This document shows positions 39,401 to 47,158 of a DNA stretch of 48,023 nucleotides, piece after piece (the first letter of the stretch is position 1; every line of letters begins with the position of its first letter). Below the pieces are notes generated by a model that saw only the letters and a list, made by a program, of their open reading frames with translations, did no database searches and had not been told where the DNA came from. A program made the position numbers and the translations under genes. The stretch spans positions 1 to 48,023 of the IMG/VR virus record IMGVR_UViG_3300049893_002232, one strand, 5' to 3'. Origin of the DNA: a virus.

Positions 39401-40692
39401 TTGACTGCTGACTTGGCAATCTTATCTGCCTCAGCTCCTACTTTATCAGCAAGGCTATCAAGTCCGATTGCCCTAAATGTTTTTTCCCAAATAGATAGCA
39501 GACCAGTGGTAACGACACTAAAACCAGCCAATAAGGCTTGTGGCAATTTTTCTACGTTAGCGACAAGAAAATCTAAGGCGACAACTGCGGTTGTTATTGC
39601 CGTTGCCATTAATGCAAATTTTGCGGTTGTTACAGCCGTGGCCATTCCAAGTTTAACCATGGCTCCAGCCGATGATGAAATGCTGATTAAAAATGTTCCA
39701 AAAGCCTGAGCATTCATGGCCAAAGCTAGAGCACCAATTGCAACTCCAGCTCTTAAAACCAGTCCTATAAATGATTCCAATTGATCTAAGAGGGCACCAA
39801 AATTTATGGCTTTTATCGCTTCACTTAACCCGACAAAAACAGCACGGACGGTAGTGACTGCTTCAATAGCTGATGGTTTTATAGACTCAATTTCATTCTT
39901 AATAGATCTTAAAAAAGAGTTTAAACTTGCGGTTGACCCCTCAAGATCGAGCCCCTTAGAAATGATTTCACCAAGCTCCTCGGCAATATTTCCTAGATTA
40001 ATCATCGTGGCTTTGATTTCGCCAATAGGTCCGAGTGATTTTCCCATACCAGATAAACGTTCACCAAGGACGTCCGCAGCTTTTCCAGCTCTCAATTCAG
40101 CATCGGACAAACCAGATAATAAATTGGCGAGAGGTCCAAGCGATCTTTCTTGCCCTTTCATGGTGAGCAAAAGTTTATTGAAAGCTTGATCAACATCGGT
40201 TCCCAAGGCACCAGCCATATCTATAGATGTCTTAATAAACTTTTCAATTTGATTATTCGTTAGACCAGCAGAGGCACCAAGCTTCGCCAAACCGAGAATA
40301 GATTCGGCTTCAACGTTTGTAGTTTCCTCTAACTGATCTGCCAGCTCTTGAAATCGTGTCACTGTCCCGGCGACGTCCTTATCCCCTAGGATCGATAACG
40401 TTTTTGCAAACTGTCTTGATGCATCCTCTGCTTTTAAAAAGTCACCAACCATTTTTGTGACTGGTCCGACAAGCCCAGCAAAAACTTTCTTCGAGAGTTC
40501 AAGAGCCTGATTTATCTTAACCACCGCACCGCCGAAACCAGTGATTGACTTTTCGGTTCGCTGAGAAGTTTGAGCAACTATTTTTAAAGAATCCTGAATT
40601 GCTTCTAATGAATGATTCATCAAACCGAGGGAAGCCACCGCATTCTTAGTGTCAGCCTGCACCTTTATGAGTAGGTCTTCTGTTATTGCCAT
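36448..40692 (-). CDS. Tape measure protein
   Basis: 1414 residues, the largest gene. It sets tail length; at roughly 0.15 nm per residue the tail would be about 210 nm. The N-terminus (MAITEDLLIKVQADTKNAVA) leads into a TP901-type core with a conserved stretch LGLAKLGASAGLTNNQIEKF, several hydrophobic membrane-capable segments (~300-390, ~700-850), a Trp-rich ~11-residue repeat zone (IWDSMMKVLSSVWDTLMVVF and kin, ~930-1100), and C-terminal SPGEVVIPRSAM and KPGEFVMNNGAV motifs. The start overlaps gpT by 41 bp with GGGAG upstream. Confidence 0.95.
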   Translation of the reverse strand: MAITEDLLIKVQADTKNAVASLGLMNHSLEAIQDSLKIVAQTSQRTEKSITGFGGAVVKINQALELSKKVFAGLVGPVTKMVGDFLKAEDASRQFAKTLSILGDKDVAGTVTRFQELADQLEETTNVEAESILGLAKLGASAGLTNNQIEKFIKTSIDMAGALGTDVDQAFNKLLLTMKGQERSLGPLANLLSGLSDAELRAGKAADVLGERLSGMGKSLGPIGEIKATMINLGNIAEELGEIISKGLDLEGSTASLNSFLRSIKNEIESIKPSAIEAVTTVRAVFVGLSEAIKAINFGALLDQLESFIGLVLRAGVAIGALALAMNAQAFGTFLISISSSAGAMVKLGMATAVTTAKFALMATAITTAVVALDFLVANVEKLPQALLAGFSVVTTGLLSIWEKTFRAIGLDSLADKVGAEADKIAKSAVNLSEDLKPGLLIEGFNQATAALGGFKAGFDQTTDSAKDFGKELEFANGKGRKTLDTLKTMSEEGKKTFDELVKKVGELKKELDDIGAGEGQKIQNNLNARMQEIALIEQKLVKENSLSKAAQDQLKIARDTAQAIATAQTKDLRKKNLEEQVKLYKDVQNQIKDIDATTVDRINMQKQADLEEISKRREKLMLDKELNKEALAQLDLTEEQIKLRAEMLAAKAPDADFEAAQMAGGNLGNQVAKAFQGPISGMLAGAGAFADAIQGLIDFIPQMLDKITGIFTSLTELPMKILEGVSKLGDALLKFVADFIPNVLSMVPKLLEKFIEFFANLPDVFANLLAGLPDMLTGLLDRLPDLVENFVEKLIQATPKIVVSLINFLIKKGPYIAVELAKALAIEIPMAIINGILDAIKSLPKMFKELGKGIIPKPSEIAKNFALGLKTVTKTLTGVASKLFAVVDLEEGAKAGGDKLAEFAKTAEDAVNDNIEKLGKGAGDAWQGLIDAWRWVYDNIILPIFNGIKAVWSFVYDFIIKPLLAGLREVWLFVYNTIILPFIDLLKTAWSAMIKVFEASWAIVQTIWDSMMKVLSSVWDTLMVVFQSVWNVAKSIWDAMMSIFTSAWDMVKNIWNVLMDLFQGKINIFDAVFKIGAEIFNHVAEVFRAVWGVGKVALEGVANIFGSVFETARVYLKGAADVFLSVFSYIKTVFDGLVSIGDKIWNNLKKAFSGIGSVIANAINAINPSALFEKIFRIPSNAFGDKGAVERALGIDMPFLSFARGGKVPGSATVSGDSVLNDKILALLSPGEVVIPRSAMSDPVTKKLIESILQDKALPQFGLGGLVESGKKYIQEKTSPVAEALGKVFPDFDPASLWKQVADQISKVVMKIFESNRFHNGGEVPAMLKPGEFVMNNGAVDRVGTGFLESLNRGGNGGQAPVINNTINLTINTTQPMDEAFIKNKVYPVVKEQIKRASIDGQTLVYAPGVRSA

Positions 40693-41116
40693 TGCTCAAG
40701 ACTCCCTTTGCGTTAACCGATCCCATGACCCTCATCATCCGTGAGTTGAATTTATAATCATGATACCGCGGGACGAACCAAGATGCTTGCTCAATGAACC
40801 AGCTTGGCTGATCATTAAGCCCACCATGTTCAAGCATAGCACCTGTTTCAGCAGCTAGCACTAAAAGCCGAAAAACAGAGACGATTGAATTGTCCCATGT
40901 TGCCTTAGAAGGGCAAAAACTATAAAGTTCTCCGCCTTGGTTTATATAAATCGGCCACGGTCCTTTATCAGCCTCAAACGTAAAATCCTCGCGACTTTCA
41001 CGACATCGCCTTAATTTTTGAATTTTTGGGTCACACGTTGAGCAATCGAAATTCCTACCCTCATCTCTGAGTTTTGCATGATCAACAAAACTCAGCTCAA
41101 GCAAGGCCGTTAGCTT
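40652..41116 (-). CDS. Tail assembly chaperone T part, made as a -1 frameshift fusion
   Basis: About 154 codons open in the -1 frame relative to the gene at 41110-41580. It has no ATG at its 5' end and no ribosome site. After slippage it would begin KLTALLELSFVDHAK, giving a G-T fusion spanning 41580-40652. A CSTC...C cluster follows early. Position just before the tape measure gene is the universal site for this pair in siphophages. Confidence 0.78.
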   Translation of the reverse strand, partial: KLTALLELSFVDHAKLRDEGRNFDCSTCDPKIQKLRRCRESREDFTFEADKGPWPIYINQGGELYSFCPSKATWDNSIVSVFRLLVLAAETGAMLEHGGLNDQPSWFIEQASWFVPRYHDYKFNSRMMRVMGSVNAKGVLSNGNNRRPTHKGAG

Positions 41117-41580
41117 TTTTTTAGATTTTCTGATCCACTATATTTTGCCAAATAGTTCCGACGAGCTACATATAAATCGTTGGTTATCCCAGCAGCATCT
41201 AATAGGGACATGAGTTGAGGCTGGGCTCCGCCGTCACCATCTTTTTTAAAAACCAAGCCATTCGGACAATGAGCCGGGTTTTTTATGTCAACAAGAGCCC
41301 ACCGCACTTCGGCGCTTATATGGCTGGTCCCGATATAGATTGATCCATCATCCTTGTTATATTGCATAGCTTTTGACTTGATAGATTCCTCAGCTCTATT
41401 GGGCAAAACTTTACGCAATAAGAATATAGTTGGTTCATCCCCAGGCTTAATTTTTAGGAGTCCTTTATCGAGCGTTTTTTGATACTCTTCATATTCTTTT
41501 TCATTCATGTCTAAAGCCGTATCACATGATGCGACAACTTCCAAATATCCATCCTGTAAATGACTCAAATTGATTGCCAT
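41110..41580 (-). CDS. Tail assembly chaperone G part
   Basis: 156 residues from MAINLSHLQDGYLEV; GGAG lies just before this ATG, and M1 at 41592 is less likely. Acidic and helical in the first part (MNEKEYEEYQKTLDKGLL), then a mixed domain to GSENLKKS. It would coat the tape measure during tail assembly. A slippery A run lies three codons before its stop. Confidence 0.78.
   Translation of the reverse strand: MAINLSHLQDGYLEVVASCDTALDMNEKEYEEYQKTLDKGLLKIKPGDEPTIFLLRKVLPNRAEESIKSKAMQYNKDDGSIYIGTSHISAEVRWALVDIKNPAHCPNGLVFKKDGDGGAQPQLMSLLDAAGITNDLYVARRNYLAKYSGSENLKKS
41115..41122 (-). other. Programmed -1 ribosomal frameshift site (A8)
   Basis: On the minus strand the zero-frame codons are CTA AAA AAA AGC TAA. 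The heptamer A AAA AAA has perfect X XXY YYZ form. A -1 slip continues as AAG CTA ACG GCC TTG into the gpT frame. Confidence 0.8.
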
Positions 41581-41590
41581 AATTTTCTCC

Positions 41591-41623
41591 AAAAAAAATA
41601 TCTCATCCTAGCCGGATGAGATA
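41591..41623 (-). terminator. Second of two tandem terminators after the tail tube gene
   Basis: TATCTCATCC (41599-41608) and GGATGAGATA (41614-41623) form a perfect 10-bp stem, 5-nt loop, followed by eight T residues on the minus strand. The T run leads straight into the GGAG of the chaperone gene. Confidence 0.9.
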
Positions 41624-41690
41624 CAGTATCCCGTTTTTTTTGGAAGAACAAGATCGATGGAGTAGCGTGTGAAAAATAGCATATAAAAAA

Positions 41691-41726
41691 AGACAAAAAA
41701 AAGCCAACCTAAAACGGTTAGCTTTT
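41691..41726 (-). terminator. First of two tandem terminators after the tail tube gene
   Basis: On the minus strand AAAAGCTAACC pairs with GGTTGGCTTTT (one T-G wobble), followed by more T residues, about 12 bp after the tail tube stop. Together with the next terminator it should strongly reduce chaperone/tape-measure transcription relative to tail tube. Confidence 0.8.
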
Positions 41727-41738
41727 CAGACAGAAAGG

Positions 41739-42986
41739 TTACAGATAACTTGCCGTGATTTCGTCCTTCGTGTCAAACCCTGTTTGCAGCGCTAAACCAT
41801 CGTTGAATGGAATTGGGATTGAACCAGTCTCGGGAACATTGACGGTTGGTGTCGAAAAATCAACTTTTGGAAGTTCAAGTTCGAACCGTCTACCTGCTGC
41901 TTCCCCAAGAACCAAAGTGATGTCCTGAGCTTCAAATTCAGTCACACGTTTTAGAAGTTTGAAAGTATCTTTATTTAGGTTCATTTCCATATTAACTGTT
42001 GCGGTGAGTCGATCACCAGCAACAAAGATTGATCCACCTGCTGAGTCCTCACCATAGCAATCGTTTCGAAGCTCATGGTTATTGGCAACGGTCACTTGAA
42101 GAGATCTAATACATTGATAACCACCGAGAGATGGAATTGTAACGCTTCCGGTTAAACCAGTGACAGGATCATTGATGGCGGTTGGGTTTGCTGGCTCGTA
42201 GTAGCAAAGATATATCGGAGCGTTGACACCGCTACCATCAGCATCGGCAAGAGCCGCACCATCGAGAGTGACCACCGCACCAGAGACGGAAACAATTTTT
42301 CTTGGTGATCCGTTCGGTGTATCTGCTGATCGTGTGGTTCCATCGGCTTCGATGAGCATGACCATAGCACCAACGGCATTAGCGAAAAGATCAGCATCAG
42401 CAGCTTGAACCGTTACAGTGTTACCACCATCATTATCAATGGTAGACTTGCCGATCCCGACATAAAGAGCGTCCTTGCCTTGACCACTCCACTCGATCAT
42501 GGACTCGCCATCGCCTGGGAACTGCAACACGGCTTGCTGAACGAAGCAGCCTCGACCTTGGCGAGCCCACCGATCCCCACATTCTAAAAGAGAAAAGGTG
42601 AAATCTGGAACGGTCCGAGTATAGATCAAACCAGATGAAACTACTTCTTTTCCGAGCAGGGACTTCCAAAGCTCTCTCAACGCCGGGTCGATTTCCGCTG
42701 CACCGCCTGAGCCCAAAGACGTGTCAATGTTGAAATAAGTCGAAAGAGACCAATTTTGCTCTTTTTTCTTCCTAATTTTTCCAACGTGCCCTCGTCCCGA
42801 TCGATGCGGGCTTGATTCACTTGGCTGCGAGAACTCGATGGTCCCACCTGCGAGTGTAAAAAAGAAATCAGCATCAGTTGGAGCGATAAGACTTCCACGT
42901 GTCGTCTCCGCTTTCAAATAGAACCGTTGCTCAACTGCGGTTGAATCACCTGTAAAATTATAAAGATCAGCGTAGTTTTTTGCCAT
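41739..42986 (-). CDS. Major tail (tube) protein
   Basis: 415 residues. N-terminal MAKNYADLYNFTGDSTAVEQ and RFYLKAETTRGSLIAPTDADFFFTLAGGTIEFSQP fit the tail tube fold seen in long-tailed siphophages; the C-terminal ~130 residues (from IPSLGGYQCIRSLQVTVANN) look like an appended Ig-like/decorative domain, with TATVNMEMNLNKDTFKLLKRV typical of the tube family. It is followed by two terminators, as expected for an abundant product. Confidence 0.82.
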   Translation of the reverse strand: MAKNYADLYNFTGDSTAVEQRFYLKAETTRGSLIAPTDADFFFTLAGGTIEFSQPSESSPHRSGRGHVGKIRKKKEQNWSLSTYFNIDTSLGSGGAAEIDPALRELWKSLLGKEVVSSGLIYTRTVPDFTFSLLECGDRWARQGRGCFVQQAVLQFPGDGESMIEWSGQGKDALYVGIGKSTIDNDGGNTVTVQAADADLFANAVGAMVMLIEADGTTRSADTPNGSPRKIVSVSGAVVTLDGAALADADGSGVNAPIYLCYYEPANPTAINDPVTGLTGSVTIPSLGGYQCIRSLQVTVANNHELRNDCYGEDSAGGSIFVAGDRLTATVNMEMNLNKDTFKLLKRVTEFEAQDITLVLGEAAGRRFELELPKVDFSTPTVNVPETGSIPIPFNDGLALQTGFDTKDEITASYL

Positions 42987-43001
42987 ATTTTTTAAGCTCC
43001 T

Positions 43002-43445
43002 TCAGCAAGGGCCAACGAGTTCTTGATAATAGTCAACTATAAAGTTTATCCTACCACTAAAATAAGGACGAAGCACGCCTGTATCGGTGCTCGACCCTAA
43101 CAGTTTAACTTGGATCACTGTCGCAAGTCCAAGTTTTGGGGATTGCATGACAGACTTTTCTATGTCTTCCATGAGATCCCAAAGGTCTTTTTGGGTCGGC
43201 TGATACTGAGTCGCTTGGATGGGTCCGATTACAATTTCGACGGTTAACGGCCACGACTTCCGACCGCGTTTCATCTCGTGGATGTTGGTTTCCTCACCGT
43301 CAATGATCTGAACAGCCGGAAGCTCCCATTCATCAAAGTCAAATTCAAGGAGCCTGATCCGATCATAGCCAATGGTTTTTACATCCATGACAAGTTGAAC
43401 TCTTGCTATGATTGCATCCATTATTTGACTTCGTATACTCGCCAT
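43002..43445 (-). CDS. Tail terminator/completion-like protein
   Basis: 147 residues. MASIRSQIMDAIIARVQLVMD, LPAVQIIDGEE, WPLTVEIVIGP, and DLWDLMEDIEKSVMQSPKLGL follow the pattern of siphophage minor tail/tail terminator proteins that cap the tube. It lies between the gp10-like and tail tube genes, the conserved location. Confidence is mainly from gene order. Confidence 0.7.
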   Translation of the reverse strand: MASIRSQIMDAIIARVQLVMDVKTIGYDRIRLLEFDFDEWELPAVQIIDGEETNIHEMKRGRKSWPLTVEIVIGPIQATQYQPTQKDLWDLMEDIEKSVMQSPKLGLATVIQVKLLGSSTDTGVLRPYFSGRINFIVDYYQELVGPC

Positions 43446-43446
43446 T

Positions 43447-43926
43447 TTATTTTAGCCCTAAAGCCATAGCTAGTTGATTGGTAATGAAAGTTCGCTGAGA
43501 GCGGAAGGCTGGAATCAAATAGGGTCTTGCTCGCCAAGTTCCAGACTGTGCACCTTTGCCTATTTTAATCACATTTTTTGAAGCTTTCGGTTGTCTGTTT
43601 CTGTTGGTGGCAAACATAGCCTTAAGCATATCCCTTGTGACGGTTCCCCCAAACTCATTTATGGCAGCGTATGGAATGCCGAAAACTCCGATCATAACAC
43701 CAGACTGATTTCCATCGTTAAAAAACTTATAATTGATCTGCTGCCTCAATGTTCCAGTATCGACAATGCCTTTATTTGTTGCATTGATTCGTGCATGGCT
43801 TTGGATCTGCAAACCAATGCGAAGAAAAGCCTCATTAAGTTGAGGGCTATTAGTTTTCATAGCACTTTGCCGGGCTTGGATTCGAGTGATTAATTGCTTT
43901 GTGTTGATTTCAATCGAGGTCTTCAT
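43447..43926 (-). CDS. HK97 gp10-like head-tail joining protein
   Basis: 159 residues from MKTSIEINTKQ, overlapping the connector stop by ATGA. The family pattern is present: GIVDTGTLRQQINYKF, GVFGIPYAAINEFGG and RARPYLIPAFRSQR. It joins the connector to the tail. Confidence 0.85.
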   Translation of the reverse strand: MKTSIEINTKQLITRIQARQSAMKTNSPQLNEAFLRIGLQIQSHARINATNKGIVDTGTLRQQINYKFFNDGNQSGVMIGVFGIPYAAINEFGGTVTRDMLKAMFATNRNRQPKASKNVIKIGKGAQSGTWRARPYLIPAFRSQRTFITNQLAMALGLK

Positions 43927-44534
43927 ATATTCCAAATCCCCACCTCTGCACCAGCAATTTCAGTCCGTCTAAACTGATCCAACGTGGCTTTGACGTGCGG
44001 TGGCCAATTTTGGATATAGCCCGCTGATTCCCCTTCTTTACTTTTGCTCGTCCTACCAATGTTTTGACCTTCACGCATGCGGTTATAATAGGCAACGATC
44101 CATAGGCAAGCGTTTTCAAGACTACTCGGGATCGTGGAGAAACCAGCCGTATAGATAACTCTGATATTATGAAATCCCTTGCTAAAGACTTGCCCATTCA
44201 CCAAAATGATGGTGTTGTTAGCGTCTCCAATTCTATAATCATCTGAATCGATCAATGAGTCTGAGCTTGTAAAATCAGCTTCAAAGTCGATTCTCAGTTC
44301 TGTTACAGAGATAATTGGATATTGATCTAACAAAAGAATATTTTGATTTCGACCATGATGATATTCAGTGTACGATTGAGACTTAAATTGACGTTGGCAG
44401 TAACGCTCGATGTCATCGCTAGCCGCGTTAATGAATAGCTCTATCATGCTATCCATTCCGGTCTCAAGGGTTGGAATCTTGAGATATGCTTTGGCCGTGG
44501 CCAGAGTTGTCATTGCGTTACCATTCAAAGCCAT
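43923..44534 (-). CDS. Gp6-like head-tail connector (adaptor)
   Basis: 203 residues. MTTLATAKAYLKIPTLETGM, ASDDIERYCQRQFKSQSYTE, YPIISVTELRID and YTAGFSTIPSSLENACLWIV match the HK97 gp6-like family, which forms a ring under the portal. GAGG precedes the ATG. Confidence 0.88.
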   Translation of the reverse strand: MALNGNAMTTLATAKAYLKIPTLETGMDSMIELFINAASDDIERYCQRQFKSQSYTEYHHGRNQNILLLDQYPIISVTELRIDFEADFTSSDSLIDSDDYRIGDANNTIILVNGQVFSKGFHNIRVIYTAGFSTIPSSLENACLWIVAYYNRMREGQNIGRTSKSKEGESAGYIQNWPPHVKATLDQFRRTEIAGAEVGIWNI

Positions 44535-44536
44535 CG

Positions 44537-44767
44537 TTATTTTACCTCAGCGGCTGAACTTTTTTCCTTAGTCGATAGCATAATAAAGCACTTGGGATAT
44601 TTTCCCATGATCGCATATCCTAGCTCTTCTGGCACGTCCAAAGCCTGACCCACGTTACAACTTTGGATATATTTTTTCTTTGGCTTGTCCTCATCGCCGT
44701 ATTCAACCATGACAACGAGAGCATTGTTATCACCAGCGATATTTTTTTTAACGAGTTTCAATAACAT
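44537..44767 (-). CDS. Small hypothetical protein
   Basis: 76 residues, AGAGG before the ATG. MLLKLVKKNIAGDNNALVVM, ALDVPEELGYAIMGKYP, Lys/Ser/Ala-rich end. Found between head-decoration and connector genes, so a head-completion helper is possible. The 43-bp gap upstream holds only a short TTCTAG/CTAGAA palindrome. Confidence 0.6.
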   Translation of the reverse strand: MLLKLVKKNIAGDNNALVVMVEYGDEDKPKKKYIQSCNVGQALDVPEELGYAIMGKYPKCFIMLSTKEKSSAAEVK

Positions 44768-44809
44768 TTTACAACCTCTTTTATATTAATGTTTCTAGCC
44801 TAGAATCTA

Positions 44810-45502
44810 TCACGTTGGAGATGGTGATACAAGCTGTTGCGAGAAGGTCATTCCCCATGCGGTTTCCTCGTCCGATCCAGATATGGTTATCTCACAAGGA
44901 TCTGCTGGGTTTTCTTTTGTTAAGTGAATTCGTAAATCAAAATAATGAGATTCGCTAGCATAAGCATCAACATCACAACTGAAAGGCAAAAAAGTTGTCC
45001 CTGTCGGATTTGGTGCTTGCTGGGCGACAGTAAACCATGGTTCGTCGTTTCGCCATATCTCGATCGCAACGGTTTTGACATTGGTTGGACTCTTGACTGT
45101 GATGGTCCCATTTGCGTTCCAAACCCCATCGATCGGTGGGTTAAACTGCTGATCGGTTAAAGAGTAGTCCTCTAAAATGTCCCATAAAATTCGATTGGCA
45201 TTAATGATGGTTTCAATATCGGAATCTATGACTTGATCCGTGTTGTCCAAGTCAACGGCAAATGAACTGGAAAAAATTGAAGCTGATCTAAGATAGCTAA
45301 TAGCGGCAGCATGATTTTCAATATCATTGCTACCACTATTAACTATTAGATCAGAAGAATTAATGAGAGACTCAGTTTCGCTATCTGTTTGAAACTTAAA
45401 CTTTTGATATTCCTCTAACTGGACATATTCATCTTTTAAAAAGTAAATTCCATTCAAATAAATTTCTGGTTCAGATCCAACATATTTTAATTTTATTATC
45501 AT
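44810..45502 (-). CDS. Structural protein, head-tail region
   Basis: 230 residues. N-terminal beta part (MIIKLKYVGSEPEIYLNG), an acidic/Ser-rich middle (SLINSSDLIVNSGSNDIENH), then a beta-rich C-terminal domain (VKTVAIEIWRNDEPWFTVAQ, DLRIHLTKENPADPC). Possibly a collar or decoration component. Coupled by ATGA to the next gene upstream. Confidence 0.55.
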   Translation of the reverse strand: MIIKLKYVGSEPEIYLNGIYFLKDEYVQLEEYQKFKFQTDSETESLINSSDLIVNSGSNDIENHAAAISYLRSASIFSSSFAVDLDNTDQVIDSDIETIINANRILWDILEDYSLTDQQFNPPIDGVWNANGTITVKSPTNVKTVAIEIWRNDEPWFTVAQQAPNPTGTTFLPFSCDVDAYASESHYFDLRIHLTKENPADPCEITISGSDEETAWGMTFSQQLVSPSPT

Positions 45503-45972
45503 GGCTGAGTATTAAACCACGCTCGTATTTTGGGTTTGTTTACGGCTGCTGTTACAACTGAAAAAGTTATCTCATCCCCCGATGACATGCCAAATATGGA
45601 TAAACCGTTATAAACTTGTTTTGATGTGCCAGCAAATAAAGCATCATATAAAGTTGTCGACGTTGTTTTGTTTCTGATTCTTATAGCACCGTTTGTATTC
45701 GCAGTAGCTTGGACAACTACCGCGACAATAGAGGAGTTCGATGGAACGACCAAAGGTGCAGTATTGCTATCTTCGCCTGGAAATATCTCTAAAAACGAGT
45801 TGACGTTTGCGTTACCGCCAAGACTTGCTTGGATCGGGTATCGATCGTTATTGATTGCGTCTTGCACCGCTTCATAGATAGCATCTTGGACATTGGTTGA
45901 GGTGAATCCAGGGCCAGCGGTGTTATCAAATGGGATGGCCTTAGCGACCTGGCTTTTGAAAGGCGGGAACAT
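45499..45972 (-). CDS. Structural protein with collar/fibre-like N-terminus
   Basis: 157 residues. AIPFDNTAGPGFTSTNVQDA followed by IYEAVQDA is a segment frequently seen at the start of phage collar and fibre proteins. The rest is a jelly-roll-like beta domain (SNSSIVAVVVQATANTNGAI, EITFSVVTAAVNKPKIRAW). Its location in the head module suggests capsid-attached fibres. Confidence 0.55.
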   Translation of the reverse strand: MFPPFKSQVAKAIPFDNTAGPGFTSTNVQDAIYEAVQDAINNDRYPIQASLGGNANVNSFLEIFPGEDSNTAPLVVPSNSSIVAVVVQATANTNGAIRIRNKTTSTTLYDALFAGTSKQVYNGLSIFGMSSGDEITFSVVTAAVNKPKIRAWFNTQP

Positions 45973-46292
45973 CAGGGAACCTCACTAACTATCACGTTGG
46001 AGTTAGTCGATCCTGCAACGTAATACCATGGAGTGTCACCGATAGGAAAAAAGAAAAACTGGTCCTTATAAAGAGGAAACCCTTTATTAGATCCAGTAGT
46101 CGAAACACTCGCACTAGGTCCATAAAAAATTGTTATATTACTATCGTTATAAACCATGATCGCTTGACGGTTTCTGATCCTGGTCGCTCCGACCTTGATT
46201 TCCGTCGGGCTGGTTGTCACCGTCACCACGCCCTGAACTGCTCCGGTTCCTTCGAGTACGTCTGTTCTGTTCGGGTTTAGACTTTTTGCCAT
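45972..46292 (-). CDS. Small beta-rich structural protein
   Basis: 106 residues. MAKSLNPNRTDVLEGTGAVQ then VTVTTSPTEIKVGATRIRNR and ITIFYGPSASVSTTGSNKGF. This pattern (TEIKVG…NRQAIMVYNDS) resembles small capsid decoration or collar proteins. GAGG precedes the ATG. It overlaps the upstream gene by 146 bp in another frame. Confidence 0.6.
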   Translation of the reverse strand: MAKSLNPNRTDVLEGTGAVQGVVTVTTSPTEIKVGATRIRNRQAIMVYNDSNITIFYGPSASVSTTGSNKGFPLYKDQFFFFPIGDTPWYYVAGSTNSNVIVSEVP

Positions 46293-46449
46293 TCTTGATG
46301 TCCTCTTCGATCATTCCGCAGATTTTATTAAACCATGCAAATGATTTATAGGCTTCAATTATTTGCTTTCCTGTCAAAGTAAAAGTACCCGAGGCGATCA
46401 ACTGAGTGAACGCCTCGGCTTGCTTTGCATCGTCAATTTTAAACGTCAT
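46147..46449 (-). CDS. Small protein with disordered charged tail
   Basis: 100 residues. The first ~52 are helical (MTFKIDDAKQAEAFTQLIAS, GKQIIEAYKSFAWFNKICGM). The last ~48 overlap the next gene and are disordered, rich in Arg/Asn/Asp/Gln (RRTRRNRSSSGRGDGDNQPD). The biased tail may simply reflect the constraint of the overlapping frame. Function unknown. Confidence 0.55.
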   Translation of the reverse strand: MTFKIDDAKQAEAFTQLIASGTFTLTGKQIIEAYKSFAWFNKICGMIEEDIKNGKKSKPEQNRRTRRNRSSSGRGDGDNQPDGNQGRSDQDQKPSSDHGL

Positions 46450-46452
46450 GAA

Positions 46453-47154
46453 TTAGCTTGCTTCCTCGATTACTCGGACATCAAGACCAGCAGCATCCCC
46501 GATTGCCCATACGTCCACATCTTCGCTATAATCAAAACTCTCTTCGCCCTTGGCTGGAATCAAATATCCGTTTGCTGCTGTAACGGCATTGCTTGTCCCG
46601 ATCCACATATCACGGTTACCTAAATTTTGTATCCGAATATTAGTCCGATTTGCAAGAGGTGATGATACCAATTCACTAGCAGTTAAACCAACAGTTTCAG
46701 CCGTCACCAAAAACCCAGTCTTAACGTCCACCGCACGAATAACACCAGTCGATTTCCAAGATCTGATCCGATCCCAAGTCGTGCCGTTGAAACCAAGTAA
46801 AGCAGAGTTGACATCCTGGCCGTGGAAGTTGGCAGCAACAATAGCGTCAACAGATGCAGCGGCTCCGGTAGTTCTCTTTGTTTGATCTGCATCGGCTGGG
46901 GATGCAGCACGAACGTGGAAAATTGCGCCAATGTTATCGGGATCGGTGTTGTTTACACCGTCGTAAATACCATCGATATTGACGGTTAAAGGGTTGATGA
47001 TGTTAACGTCCAGACCTTCTTTTCCGCCAACATTAGTTGAGCTAATGCGATCGCCATCGGAACCAGCTCTTAACCATGCGCCAACGTTATCGCTGGCTAA
47101 AATAGTGTCTGCATCAGTAATGTCAAAACCAAGTCTTCGTCCACCAATAGACAT
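46453..47154 (-). CDS. Structural protein, head region
   Basis: 233 residues, Gly/Ala/Asp-rich and beta-predicted. MSIGGRRLGFDITDADTILA, GLDVNIINPLTVNIDGIYDG, then a C-terminal NIRIQNLGNRDMWIGTSNAV domain related in pattern to the small beta protein at 45972-46292. Likely capsid decoration or head-fibre. Family not assigned. Confidence 0.6.
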   Translation of the reverse strand: MSIGGRRLGFDITDADTILASDNVGAWLRAGSDGDRISSTNVGGKEGLDVNIINPLTVNIDGIYDGVNNTDPDNIGAIFHVRAASPADADQTKRTTGAAASVDAIVAANFHGQDVNSALLGFNGTTWDRIRSWKSTGVIRAVDVKTGFLVTAETVGLTASELVSSPLANRTNIRIQNLGNRDMWIGTSNAVTAANGYLIPAKGEESFDYSEDVDVWAIGDAAGLDVRVIEEAS

Positions 47155-47158
47155 AATT

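Noticed and set aside
1399-39760. Word AAAACCAG/CTGGTTTT also looked over-represented (about 17 copies by eye).
   Set aside because: Most copies fall in the same codon register (x-GGT-TTT, Gly-Phe/Leu in minus-strand genes), so codon and dipeptide preference explains them, unlike GTGCGGTGG.
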